From: JBOHPP01 sp050731755
Lineage (GTDB): Bacteria; Methylomirabilota; Methylomirabilia; Rokubacteriales; CSP1-6
Length of the DNA: 8,240 nucleotides
Assembly: GCA_050731755.1 (NCBI GenBank)
Contig: JBOHPP010000106.1
Span: 1 to 8,240 of the forward strand
Direction: 5' to 3'
Position 1 is the first letter of the stretch. Each line of letters starts with the position of its first letter. This document shows positions 1-7,631 of this stretch, in pieces. Made by a program: the position numbers and the translations under genes. The notes under the pieces are model-generated. The model worked only from the letters and a program-made list of their open reading frames with translations. It did no database searches and was not told where the DNA came from.

Positions 1-2
1 GG

Positions 3-827
3 CCGATGATGGGCGTCCCGGTGATCACCCTCTACGCGGCGTCGTTCGGTCCGGGCTTTCTGCTCGCGGGGATCTTCATCGTCTGGACGCTCATCCGCTG
101 CCTCGTCAATCCCCGGCTGGGGCCGCCGCTGCCGTCCGCCCAGCGCGCGGGCTCGCTCCGCATCCTCGCCGTCGAGTTGACGCTCGGGATGCTCCCCCAC
201 GTCGTCCTGACCGTGGTGACGCTGGGGCCGATTTTGGCCGGCCTGGCCACGCCCACCGAGGCGGCCGCGGTCGGCGTGGTGGGCACGGTCATCATGGCCG
301 CCTGCTACCGGCAGCTCAGCTGGGCGCGGCTCAAGCAAGCGATGATCATGACCGCCCAGCAGTCGAGCATGGTGCTGTTCCTGGCCGTCGCCTCGATCAT
401 CTTCGGTGCGGTCTTCACGCGCCTGGGGTCGGCCACGCTGATGACCGAGACCCTCGTTGGGTTGCCTCTGCCGCCCCTCGGCACGCTGCTGGTAGTCATG
501 TTCCTGATCTTCCTGCTCGGCTGGCCGTTCGAGTGGCCGACGATCGTGCTGGTCTTCGTGCCGCTGCTCCAGCCCGCGATCATGGCGCTGAAGTTCGACC
601 AGCTGTGGTTCGCGACCCTGATCGCCGTGAACCTCCAGACCGCCTTCCTGTCGCCGCCGGTGGCCATGGCCGCCTACTATCTGAAGGCGGTGGCGCCGGA
701 CTGGAAGCTCACCGATATTTATTGGGGGATGGCGGAGTTCATGGTGCTCCAGCTGATCGGGCTGCTCATCGTGCTGCTCTACCCGCCGATCGCGATGTGG
801 TTTCCGCGCTGGCTCTACGGGCCCTGA
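3..827 (+). CDS. TRAP transporter large permease subunit (DctM type), C-terminal part
   Basis: This is the membrane subunit that carries the solute across the inner membrane in a TRAP transporter, driven by an ion gradient and fed by a periplasmic binding protein. The reading frame is open to the left edge, so the ATG codons at 6 and 9 are probably internal. About 275 residues remain of a protein usually 430 or more long. Visible family features are several long hydrophobic helices, the segment GLATPTEAAAVGVVG (a conserved TRAP large-subunit motif), and a late NLQTAFLSPPVAMAAYYLK segment followed by a final helix ending near WFPRWLYG. The late segment resembles TRAP large subunits annotated for mannitol/chloroaromatic compounds, but this does not fix the substrate. 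The small (DctQ) and binding-protein (DctP) genes are not in the window and may lie upstream. The stop is TGA at 825-827, 21 bases from the convergent ABC operon end. Family assignment is confident; substrate is unknown. Confidence 0.9.
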   Translation, partial: PMMGVPVITLYAASFGPGFLLAGIFIVWTLIRCLVNPRLGPPLPSAQRAGSLRILAVELTLGMLPHVVLTVVTLGPILAGLATPTEAAAVGVVGTVIMAACYRQLSWARLKQAMIMTAQQSSMVLFLAVASIIFGAVFTRLGSATLMTETLVGLPLPPLGTLLVVMFLIFLLGWPFEWPTIVLVFVPLLQPAIMALKFDQLWFATLIAVNLQTAFLSPPVAMAAYYLKAVAPDWKLTDIYWGMAEFMVLQLIGLLIVLLYPPIAMWFPRWLYGP

Positions 828-840
828 GCGTCGAGGGCCC
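819..840. terminator. Possible bidirectional hairpin between convergent genes
   Basis: Two copies of GGGCCC, at 819-824 and 835-840, can pair as a 6-bp all-GC stem around a 10-base loop. The hairpin begins just inside the end of the TRAP permease gene and lies in the 21-base gap before the convergent ABC ATPase gene. It could act on transcripts from either side. There is no T-rich run on either strand, and each GGGCCC is itself palindromic, so chance in GC-rich DNA is a real alternative. Confidence 0.3.
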
Positions 841-848
841 CTCCGAGT

Positions 849-1940
<1,092 letters not shown>

Positions 1941-1951
1941 CGTCAGTCTCC

Positions 1952-2803
1952 TTAGCCCTTCACGGAGCCGGTGAGCCCCGTGACGTAGTACTCCACAAAG
2001 AAGGAATATACCAGCGCGACGGGGACGGAGCCGAGCAGGGCGCCGGCCATCAGCTGGCCCCAAAAATAGATGTCGCCCCGGATGAGCTCGGAGACCACGC
2101 CGACCGGAACCGTCTTCCGCTCCGGCGAGAAGAGGAAGACCAGGGCGTAGATGAACTCGTTCCAGGACAGGGTGAAGGCGAAGATGCCGGCCGACAGGAT
2201 GCCGGGCACCGCGATGGGAAAGATGATGCGCACCATGGCCCCGAAGCGGGTGGCCCCGTCGATGCGGGCGCACTCTTCCAATTCCCGGGGGATGGTCTTG
2301 AAGTAGCCCATGAGCAGCCAGGTACAGAAAGGGATGAGGAACGTCGGATAGGTCAGGATCAACGCCCACGGCGTGTTGCCGAGCTGGAAGTTCCGAATGA
2401 TGTCGGCCAGGGGGATGAACAGGAGCGTGGGCGGCACCAGGTAGGTGACGAAGATCGAGGTGCCCAGCATCCCGGCCAGAGGGAAGCGCAGCCGGGCCAG
2501 GGCGTACCCGGCCAGCAGCCCACAGAAGAGCGAGATGGCCGTGGAGACGACCGCGATGAAGAACGTGTTCCAGAGCCAGCGCGGGAACGTGGTCTTGGCC
2601 ATGAGGTCCTGGAAATGCGCCAGCGTGGGGTTCAACGTCCAGAACGGGGTGTTGTTGGCGGCGCGCCAGGACCGGTACAGCTCGTGGTCGGGACGAAAGG
2701 CGGTGACGGCCATCCAGTAAAACGGAAAGAGGGTGCCGATCACGAACAGGGTGAGCGGGATGTAGAAGTACACCCACTTCTTCCAGCGCCGCTCGATGAG
2801 CAC
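1952..2803 (-). CDS. Carbohydrate ABC transporter permease, MalG/UgpE-like
   Basis: This is the second inner-membrane channel subunit of the ABC importer, 283 aa. Six helices are apparent near residues 11-31, 78-104, 112-134, 146-168, 201-223 and 248-272, the usual MalG layout. The cytoplasmic EAA loop that docks on the ATPase is clear at 173-201, with the core EECARIDGAT and a conserved FPIAVPG end. SWNEFIYAL at 213-221 is also typical of MalG-type subunits. The start is GTG at 2803, one base after the TAG stop of the preceding permease (2807-2805). It has GGAAGG (2817-2812) 8 bases upstream, inside the end of that gene, so the two permeases are probably translationally coupled at equal amounts. 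The stop is TAA at 1954-1952. The partners are the MalF-like permease and the MalK-like ATPase. The substrate is not deducible. Confidence 0.95.
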   Translation of the reverse strand: MLIERRWKKWVYFYIPLTLFVIGTLFPFYWMAVTAFRPDHELYRSWRAANNTPFWTLNPTLAHFQDLMAKTTFPRWLWNTFFIAVVSTAISLFCGLLAGYALARLRFPLAGMLGTSIFVTYLVPPTLLFIPLADIIRNFQLGNTPWALILTYPTFLIPFCTWLLMGYFKTIPRELEECARIDGATRFGAMVRIIFPIAVPGILSAGIFAFTLSWNEFIYALVFLFSPERKTVPVGVVSELIRGDIYFWGQLMAGALLGSVPVALVYSFFVEYYVTGLTGSVKG

Positions 2804-2804
2804 G

Positions 2805-3773
2805 CTACGCGCCTTCCAACCGGCGGAGATACCGGAGCTGGATCCAGACCACGACGAACAGGACCGGCAGCATGAACAGCGAGATGGCCGCCCCCTCGCC
2901 GAGCAGGCCGGTGGCCACGCCGATCTGGTAGGCGTAGGTGGCCAGCAGGTGGGTCGAGTTGGCCGGGCCGCCGCCGGTGAGCACGTAGATGAGCTGGAAG
3001 TCGGAGAAGGTCTGGATCACCGAGAAGACGACGACCACGATGGTGACCGGCTTGAGCAGCGGCCAGGTCACGTGCCAGAAGCGCCGCCAGCCATTGGCGC
3101 CATCGAGCGAGGCGGCTTCGTGTAGGTCGGGATTGATGGTCTGCAGCCCGGCCAGCAGGGTGATGGCGAAGAACGGCATCCCGCGCCAGGTATTGATCAG
3201 GATGGCGCAGGAGAGGGCCCAGGTGCCGTCGCTGAGGAACGGGAGTTTGGTGGTGATGATCCCCATCTGGTACAGCGTCCAGTTGAGCACGCTGAAGGTC
3301 GGGTCGAACATCCAGCGCCAGGCGAAGGTGCTGAGCACCGTGGGGACGATGAACGGCAGCAGCATCGAGGCCCGGACCAGGCGCTTGCCCCGGAAGTGGC
3401 GGTTGAGCAGCAGGGCCAGCCACATCCCCAGGGCGAGCTTGAAGATCGTGGCCCAAAACGTGTAGACGCTCGTGTTCCAGAAGGCGGTGCGGAAGATCGA
3501 GTCGTTCCAGGCCCGGACGAAATTCTGGAGGCCCACGAATGCGCCCGGGTTGCCGACGCTCGTGCTGGAGAGCGAGAGCCAGACCCCCATGACGAACGGG
3601 TAGGCGATGAACAGGCCGAGCAAAACGACGGTGGGGGCCAAGAGGAGGGTGGCTAGCAGTCGCTCGTTCTCGAGGAAGCGCGTCAGGGCGCGGTGCTGGG
3701 TGGCGCCGGGGTGCGGGAGCGCCACCTCCACGCGGGCGGCGCTGCCCGCACCCCCGATGACCGAATTCTTCAC
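2805..3773 (-). CDS. Sugar ABC transporter permease, MalF/UgpA-like
   Basis: This is the first channel subunit of the importer, 322 aa, with a short hydrophilic N-terminal tail (about residues 1-37). Helices are seen near 38-66, 100-124, 134-156, 187-210, 243-264 and 292-314. The EAA loop spans about 218-242 with core EAASLDGANGWRRFW and ends WPLLKP. The conserved LTGGGP of MalF/UgpA proteins is at 265-270, and P-loop-like ATPase motifs are absent, as expected for a permease. The start is GTG at 3773, preceded by GGTGAG (3785-3780) with 6 bases of spacing. An ATG overlapping it out of frame is followed at once by a stop, so it is not usable. The gene follows the binding-protein gene by 22 bases and is separated from the next permease by one base. 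The exact N terminus is less certain than the rest because the tail is not conserved and later GTG codons exist. Confidence 0.94.
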   Translation of the reverse strand: MKNSVIGGAGSAARVEVALPHPGATQHRALTRFLENERLLATLLLAPTVVLLGLFIAYPFVMGVWLSLSSTSVGNPGAFVGLQNFVRAWNDSIFRTAFWNTSVYTFWATIFKLALGMWLALLLNRHFRGKRLVRASMLLPFIVPTVLSTFAWRWMFDPTFSVLNWTLYQMGIITTKLPFLSDGTWALSCAILINTWRGMPFFAITLLAGLQTINPDLHEAASLDGANGWRRFWHVTWPLLKPVTIVVVVFSVIQTFSDFQLIYVLTGGGPANSTHLLATYAYQIGVATGLLGEGAAISLFMLPVLFVVVWIQLRYLRRLEGA

Positions 3774-3795
3774 ATCCTGCTCACCGAGGGCTCGG

Positions 3796-5133
3796 CTAGG
3801 CCTTCTCGTAGATCTTCTTCAGCTCGCCGTCCGCCCACTGCACGGCGTCCTCGGCTTTGGTGCCGGTGACGGCCTTGGCGTACATGTCCACGATGATGTA
3901 CTTCGTGTAGGCCTCGGTGGCCTTGGCCGAGGCCGGGCCCGGGTAGCCGAGCATGCGGGACTGGCGGACGGCCTGGCGGAAGACCTGGAGGGGCTTGTCG
4001 ACCTTGCTCCACATGGCGTGCTCTTCCCAGACCTTGGTGGGGCCGACGTTGTAGCCCTCGTTGACCTGGAACCACTTCTCGTAGTTCTCCTTGGCGTGCA
4101 GCCACTTCAGGAAGTCCTTGGCCAGCTTCTGGTTCTTCGAGTACTTCATGATCGCATGCTGGAAGGGCACGTAGAGGGCGAACTGGCCGGCCGGCCCCTT
4201 GGGCAGGAGCGCCGCGTGCTCGATGTCCTGGAAGAGCGGCTCGCCCCGCTCGTCCTTGATCTTGTCCTTGTTCCGCTTGGCCACGATGTAGATCGAGGCG
4301 CCGTTCAGGGTGGCCGAGATCTCGCCGGCGTGGAAGGCCCGGTTGTTGTTGGTGTCGTCCCAGGCCGCGCCGCCTTCGTCGCAGGCGTCCTTCCAGAAAG
4401 CCTGCATGAACTTCACCGACTCCAGGGTCTCTTTGGAGTTGATGACGACCTTCTTGCCGCTCTTGTCGACCTCGGCGCCGCCAAAGCTCCAGAGCAGCGG
4501 ATAGGAGAAGGTGGGCGGGTCACCGGCACTATGGCCGAGGGCTTGGCCGACCGGCTTGCCCTTGACCTTGAGCTTCTTGCCGACCTCCCTCCACTCGTCC
4601 CACGTCTTCGGGAACTCCTTGGCCCCGATCTCGTTGTGCCAGGAGCGGCGATAGGCGACGGCATTGCCCACCACACCGTGGGGGACGGCCAGCCACTTGC
4701 CCCCGACCCTGGCCGTGGCCTGGAATACGTCGTAGTACCCGTTCTCGGCCTTGCCGATCGGCTCGGCGATGTCCGACACGTCGACGACGCCGCTCGCGTA
4801 CAGGTGCGGCCAGTTGTAGAGCATCATGATGATGTCGGCGCCGGCGCCGGACTGGATGGCCGCCGTGATGCGGGGCTGCAGGTCGTTGAAGTTGATGAAC
4901 TCGAAGACCACCTCCGCACCCAGCGCCTTGGAGGCCTCGGGGGCCTGGCGCTTCAACTCGACGTCGGCCTCCTTGATGAAGTCCACCCAGCGGACGATGT
5001 GCAGCTTGGTGCCCTGGGCCCAGGCCGGGGCCCGGCCCGCGGCCAGGATGCCTTCGAGCCCCGTGCCGGCCACCGCCGCCGCGGCGCCCGATACTTTGAT
5101 GAAGTAACGACGGTTCATCCGGTCACCCTGCAT
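3796..5133 (-). CDS. Extracellular solute-binding protein, Tat-exported (ABC sugar importer, SBP family 1)
   Basis: This is the periplasmic receptor of the ABC importer, 445 aa, a usual length for family 1 (sugar/glycerol-phosphate type) binding proteins. The N terminus is a twin-arginine signal: NRRYFIKVSG at residues 7-16, a hydrophobic Ala/Gly-rich core, and a probable cleavage site AWA|Q after residue 39. No lipobox cysteine is seen, so the mature protein should be free in the periplasm. The mature part starts with a beta strand (LHIVRWVDF) and holds GADIIMMLYNWPHLY near residue 95-110 and a FPKTWDEW segment, both typical of the fold. The start is ATG at 5133 with AAGGAGG 7 bases upstream. 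An in-frame ATG at 5118 would also leave the Tat motif intact but has no such ribosome site. It is first in the operon. No neighbouring enzyme points to the ligand, which may be a sugar, polyol or related compound. Confidence 0.94.
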   Translation of the reverse strand: MQGDRMNRRYFIKVSGAAAAVAGTGLEGILAAGRAPAWAQGTKLHIVRWVDFIKEADVELKRQAPEASKALGAEVVFEFINFNDLQPRITAAIQSGAGADIIMMLYNWPHLYASGVVDVSDIAEPIGKAENGYYDVFQATARVGGKWLAVPHGVVGNAVAYRRSWHNEIGAKEFPKTWDEWREVGKKLKVKGKPVGQALGHSAGDPPTFSYPLLWSFGGAEVDKSGKKVVINSKETLESVKFMQAFWKDACDEGGAAWDDTNNNRAFHAGEISATLNGASIYIVAKRNKDKIKDERGEPLFQDIEHAALLPKGPAGQFALYVPFQHAIMKYSKNQKLAKDFLKWLHAKENYEKWFQVNEGYNVGPTKVWEEHAMWSKVDKPLQVFRQAVRQSRMLGYPGPASAKATEAYTKYIIVDMYAKAVTGTKAEDAVQWADGELKKIYEKA

Positions 5134-5140
5134 GGCTGTT

Positions 5141-5147
5141 CCTCCTT
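5141..5147 (-). promoter_or_regulatory. Strong ribosome binding site of the solute-binding protein gene
   Basis: On the minus strand AAGGAGG lies 7 bases before the ATG at 5133, a near-consensus Shine-Dalgarno sequence. It decides the start in favour of 5133 over the in-frame ATG at 5118. A high translation rate for the binding protein relative to the channel subunits is normal for ABC importers. Confidence 0.85.
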
Positions 5148-5148
5148 G

Positions 5149-5164
5149 ATCGACGCGAGTCGAT
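5149..5164. promoter_or_regulatory. Inverted repeat ATCGAC-N4-GTCGAT next to the ribosome site, candidate operator
   Basis: Perfect 6-bp arms, ATCGAC at 5149-5154 and GTCGAT at 5159-5164, flank the 4-base centre GCGA. The repeat ends one base before the Shine-Dalgarno of the binding-protein gene. A 16-base dyad of this kind is the size of operators bound by LacI/GntR-type sugar regulators, which often control such importers. In RNA it could also form a small hairpin that affects ribosome access. A further related half, GTCGAC, sits at 5204-5209. No regulator gene is in the window, so the role is inferred from position and symmetry only. Confidence 0.4.
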
Positions 5165-5223
5165 GCTCCCCGCAGTTCCGGCCCGGAGATCCCCGCCCGG
5201 GGGGTCGACGGTCGTGCCGCAAG

Positions 5224-5239
5224 GGATGGCTAAACATCC
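5224..5239. promoter_or_regulatory. Inverted repeat GGATG-N6-CATCC in the ABC operon promoter region
   Basis: Arms of 5 bp, GGATG at 5224-5228 and CATCC at 5235-5239, flank GCTAAA. The dyad lies about 90 bases upstream of the binding-protein start, in the least GC-rich part of the intergenic region, where the promoter is most likely. I could not see a convincing -35/-10 pair. A 5-bp dyad is short and may be chance. Confidence 0.25.
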
Positions 5240-5260
5240 GAGAAAAGTGACGAAGTGATA

Positions 5261-5280
5261 ACACCCCGAGGGCGGGGTGT
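5261..5280 (-). terminator. GC-rich hairpin after the MFS gene, probable terminator
   Basis: ACACCCCG at 5261-5268 and CGGGGTGT at 5273-5280 form a perfect 8-bp stem with a 4-base loop. The hairpin begins 16 bases after the stop of the leftward MFS gene. Downstream on the transcribed strand the sequence is TTATCACTTC, only weakly T-rich, so termination may be partial. It would separate the MFS transcript from the ABC operon, which runs in the same direction. Confidence 0.6.
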
Positions 5281-5296
5281 CAACGGCAAACCCGGC

Positions 5297-6523
5297 TCAG
5301 CGGGCCGTAGCGAGGACGGGAGCGGGCTGCGGCGGCCGGAAGGTCAGGGCCAGCAGCCCAGCTGCGGCGCCCATGACCGCCGAGCTGATGAAGAGCCAGG
5401 CGTAGCTGCCGAGCTGGTCGTAGACCCAGCCGCCGGCGAAGGAGCCGAGCCCCATGCCCAGCGTCGAGACCAGGAAGACGCCGCCGTACGCCGTGCCCAT
5501 GACCTTCTCGCCGAAATACTCGCGCGTGAGCAGCGCGTAGAGCGGCATCACCCCCCCGTAGGCCGCGCCGAAGAACAGCGCGAGCCCATAGAACGTCCCC
5601 GCCTCGCGGGCCTGCAGGTAGAGGAGGATCATGACGGCCTGCAGGCTGAGGCCGGCGACCAGCGTGCGCTTGGCCCCGAACCGATCGGCGAGCAAGCCGG
5701 TGGCGATCCGCCCCACCACCGAGGCCAGCCCCGACACGCTGAGCACAGTGGCCGCCGTCATCGCTCCCATGCCCTGATCGATGGCGTAGGTCACCATGTG
5801 GAAGATGGGGCCCGAGTGCGCCGCGCAGCACGCGACGTGCGTCAGCCCGAGGGCCCAGAACTGCGGCGAGCGCGCCACCTGTCCCGGCGAGAAGTCGCGG
5901 CCGGCTGGGGGCTCGCCGGGTACCGCGCCCAGGGCCACGCCCCCGACATCGGCGGGCTGCTCGCGGATGAGCAGGGCCGTCGGGATGATGACGAGCCAGG
6001 CCAGATCGCCCAGGACCAGCATGGCCATGCGCCAGTCGCTCAGGCTGATGATCCAGCGCGACAGCGGTGAGATCACCAGCACGCCGAAGCCGATCCCGGC
6101 CGAGACCAGCGCCACGGCCAGGCCGCGGTTGGCCGTGAACCACCGGGTGGCGGTGGCGGTGAGCGGCGCGTAAAAGGCGCCGACGGCGAGCCCGACCATC
6201 AGACCAAAAGTAAGGTGGAGCTGCCACAGCGCCTCCACCTGGCTCGACAACACGAGGCCCAGGCCGAGCAGACCGCCGCCGGCCAGCACCACGCTGCGGG
6301 TGCCGTACCGGTCGGAGAGCGCGCCCCACAGGAACGAGCCGACACCCATGAAGATCCAGTTGAAGAGCGCGATGGTGGAGATGCCGGTCCGGCTCCACTG
6401 CATCGATTCCTCGATGGGCTTGAGGAAGATGCCGAGCGAAAAGAGACTGCCCATCCCCACGCAGGTGATGAGCGCGGCCGCGCCCACCACCACCCAGCCG
6501 TAGAACAATCGTCGCTGACCCAT
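5297..6523 (-). CDS. MFS transporter, oxalate/formate antiporter- or monocarboxylate permease-like
   Basis: A complete inner-membrane secondary carrier of 408 aa, the usual length for a 12-helix MFS protein. The first motif A, GALSDRYGTRSV, is at residues 67-78 in the loop between helices 2 and 3. Its counterpart in the second half, GLLADRFGAKRTL, is at 276-288. The opening FYGWVVVGAAALI, the helix 5 segment GIGFGVLVISPLSRW (143-157) and the helix 7 region AHSGPIFHMVTYAIDQG (235-251) resemble the MFS branch with oxalate/formate and monocarboxylate carriers. The central loop is about residues 186-222. The start is ATG at 6523 with AGGAGG 5 bases upstream, and the stop is TGA. The gene is divergent from the MscS gene and followed by a hairpin. 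The substrate is probably an organic anion, by family resemblance only. Confidence 0.92.
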   Translation of the reverse strand: MGQRRLFYGWVVVGAAALITCVGMGSLFSLGIFLKPIEESMQWSRTGISTIALFNWIFMGVGSFLWGALSDRYGTRSVVLAGGGLLGLGLVLSSQVEALWQLHLTFGLMVGLAVGAFYAPLTATATRWFTANRGLAVALVSAGIGFGVLVISPLSRWIISLSDWRMAMLVLGDLAWLVIIPTALLIREQPADVGGVALGAVPGEPPAGRDFSPGQVARSPQFWALGLTHVACCAAHSGPIFHMVTYAIDQGMGAMTAATVLSVSGLASVVGRIATGLLADRFGAKRTLVAGLSLQAVMILLYLQAREAGTFYGLALFFGAAYGGVMPLYALLTREYFGEKVMGTAYGGVFLVSTLGMGLGSFAGGWVYDQLGSYAWLFISSAVMGAAAGLLALTFRPPQPAPVLATAR

Positions 6524-6533
6524 GGAGGCCTCC
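6524..6533. promoter_or_regulatory. Palindromic Shine-Dalgarno GGAGGCCTCC serving two divergent genes
   Basis: The perfect palindrome GGAGGCCTCC gives a GGAGG on each strand. On the minus strand it is the ribosome site of the MFS gene, 5 bases from its ATG at 6523. On the plus strand GGAGG at 6524-6528 lies 14 bases before the ATG at 6543 of the MscS gene, which is long but is the only plausible site there. With only 19 bases between the two starts, the leader of each mRNA must come from within the opposite coding region. Confidence 0.5.
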
Positions 6534-6542
6534 TACGATAGC

Positions 6543-7631
6543 ATGGGCGCCATGTGGCGGCTGTTTTGGCCGGTCGTGGCCTTCGCGCTCGCCGTGCTGG
6601 CGGCGCTGGCCGTGCGCGGTGTGATCCTCTCCGTCCTCGGGCGGTGGGTCGGCCGGTCCAACGGCCTCGCGGCGTTCCTCGACGTCATCCGTCTGCCTTC
6701 GATCCTGTGGTGCCTGGTGCTCGGTCTCTACGTGGGGATCGAGGTGGCGAGCGAGCTGGAGCGCCTGCCCCGGCGTCTCAGCCAGCAACTGAGTGTGATC
6801 CTGGAGGTGGCCATCATCCTGTCGGTCACCCTGACCATCGCCGGTGTGGTAGGCACGCTGGTCCGGCGAAGCGGCGAGAGCCGCGCGCTAGGCGGCCCGG
6901 TGACCGGGTTGGCCCAAACGGCCGCCCGGGGTGTCGTCCTGATCGTCGGCGCCCTGGTCCTGCTCGGGGCGCTCGGCATCCACATCGCGCCCATCCTCAC
7001 CGCGCTGGGCGTGGGCGGCCTGGCCGTGGCGTTGGCCCTGCAGGACACCCTCTCCAACCTCTTTGCCGGCATGCACCTGCTGGCCGACCGACCCATTCGG
7101 GTGGGCGACTACGTGAAGATCGCCGACGTCGAAGGCTTCGTGGTCGACGTGGGCTGGCGCTCGACGCGGGTGCGGATGCTCCAGAACTCGATCGTCGTCG
7201 TGCCCAACAAGAAGGTGGCCGAGTCCATCATCACCAACTACGACTTGCCCGAGCCGCGGATGTCGCTGGTCCTGCCGATCAGCGCGAGCTACGGCAGCGA
7301 TCCGGACCACGTCGAGCGGGTGCTCGTCGACGAGGCCACCCGGGCGGCGGGCCAAGTGCCGGGGCTGTTGCGGGAACCGGCGCCGTTCGTCCGGCTCATT
7401 CCCGGGTTCGGGACGTACTCGCTGGACTTCTCGCTGATCTGCCAGGTGGCGACGTTCGTGGACCAGTACCTGGTGCAGCACGAGCTGCGCAAGCGGATCC
7501 TTCGCCGCTTCCGGGCCGAGGGGATCGAGATCCCGCTGCCGACCCAGGTGCACCTGGAGTCGTCAGCCGAAGCGCGGTCGCTCCCGCACGAGGGCCAGCA
7601 GTCCCAGGGCCCCGACCATCGTCAAAGCTAG
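6543..7631 (+). CDS. MscS-family small-conductance mechanosensitive channel
   Basis: This inner-membrane channel opens under membrane tension and releases solutes during osmotic downshock. From the ATG at 6543 it is 362 aa, longer than E. coli MscS (286 aa) because of extra N-terminal helices. Hydrophobic helices are near residues 7-33, 53-69, 84-107 and 128-146. The pore helix follows at about 147-179 with the Gly/Ala-rich GVGGLAVALALQDTLSNLFAG, then the hallmark PIRVGDYVKI (about 184-193) that opens the beta domain, and VVPNKKV further on. The C-terminal domain ends with EGIEIPLPTQVHLE, the normal family end. Residues beyond VHLE are a hydrophilic tail encoded in the stretch that overlaps the convergent MFS gene. 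An in-frame ATG at 6522 overlaps the divergent start and lacks a ribosome site; ATG at 6552 is also possible. Family is confident, exact start less so. Confidence 0.93.
   Translation: MGAMWRLFWPVVAFALAVLAALAVRGVILSVLGRWVGRSNGLAAFLDVIRLPSILWCLVLGLYVGIEVASELERLPRRLSQQLSVILEVAIILSVTLTIAGVVGTLVRRSGESRALGGPVTGLAQTAARGVVLIVGALVLLGALGIHIAPILTALGVGGLAVALALQDTLSNLFAGMHLLADRPIRVGDYVKIADVEGFVVDVGWRSTRVRMLQNSIVVVPNKKVAESIITNYDLPEPRMSLVLPISASYGSDPDHVERVLVDEATRAAGQVPGLLREPAPFVRLIPGFGTYSLDFSLICQVATFVDQYLVQHELRKRILRRFRAEGIEIPLPTQVHLESSAEARSLPHEGQQSQGPDHRQS

Noticed and set aside
1941..2777. Upstream extension of the ATPase frame through the MalG-like permease gene (642 codons in total), as a possible fusion protein
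   Set aside because: The extra part is His/Arg/Pro-rich and without a domain, lies in another frame of a clear permease, and the ATG at 1940 has a strong ribosome site.
3607..5250. A 547-codon open frame on the plus strand opposite the solute-binding protein gene
   Set aside because: It is antisense to a well-supported gene. Its translation is rich in Leu, Gly, Val, Asp, Arg and His in low-complexity patterns with no recognisable domain, as expected from the complement of GC-rich codons.
5134..5260. A sigma-70 promoter for the ABC operon
   Set aside because: The region is where the promoter should be, but I found no -35/-10 pair with proper spacing that stands out, so none is annotated.
5255..6070. 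A 271-codon plus-strand frame opposite the MFS gene
   Set aside because: Its composition (Gln, Arg, Glu, His, Gly rich) is that of an antisense shadow, and it begins at the terminator hairpin without a ribosome site.
5280..6788. A 502-codon minus-strand open frame over the MFS gene
   Set aside because: It is a shifted frame of the true MFS gene, with Arg/Gly/His-rich composition and no membrane pattern; the real frame has both motif A copies and 12 helices.
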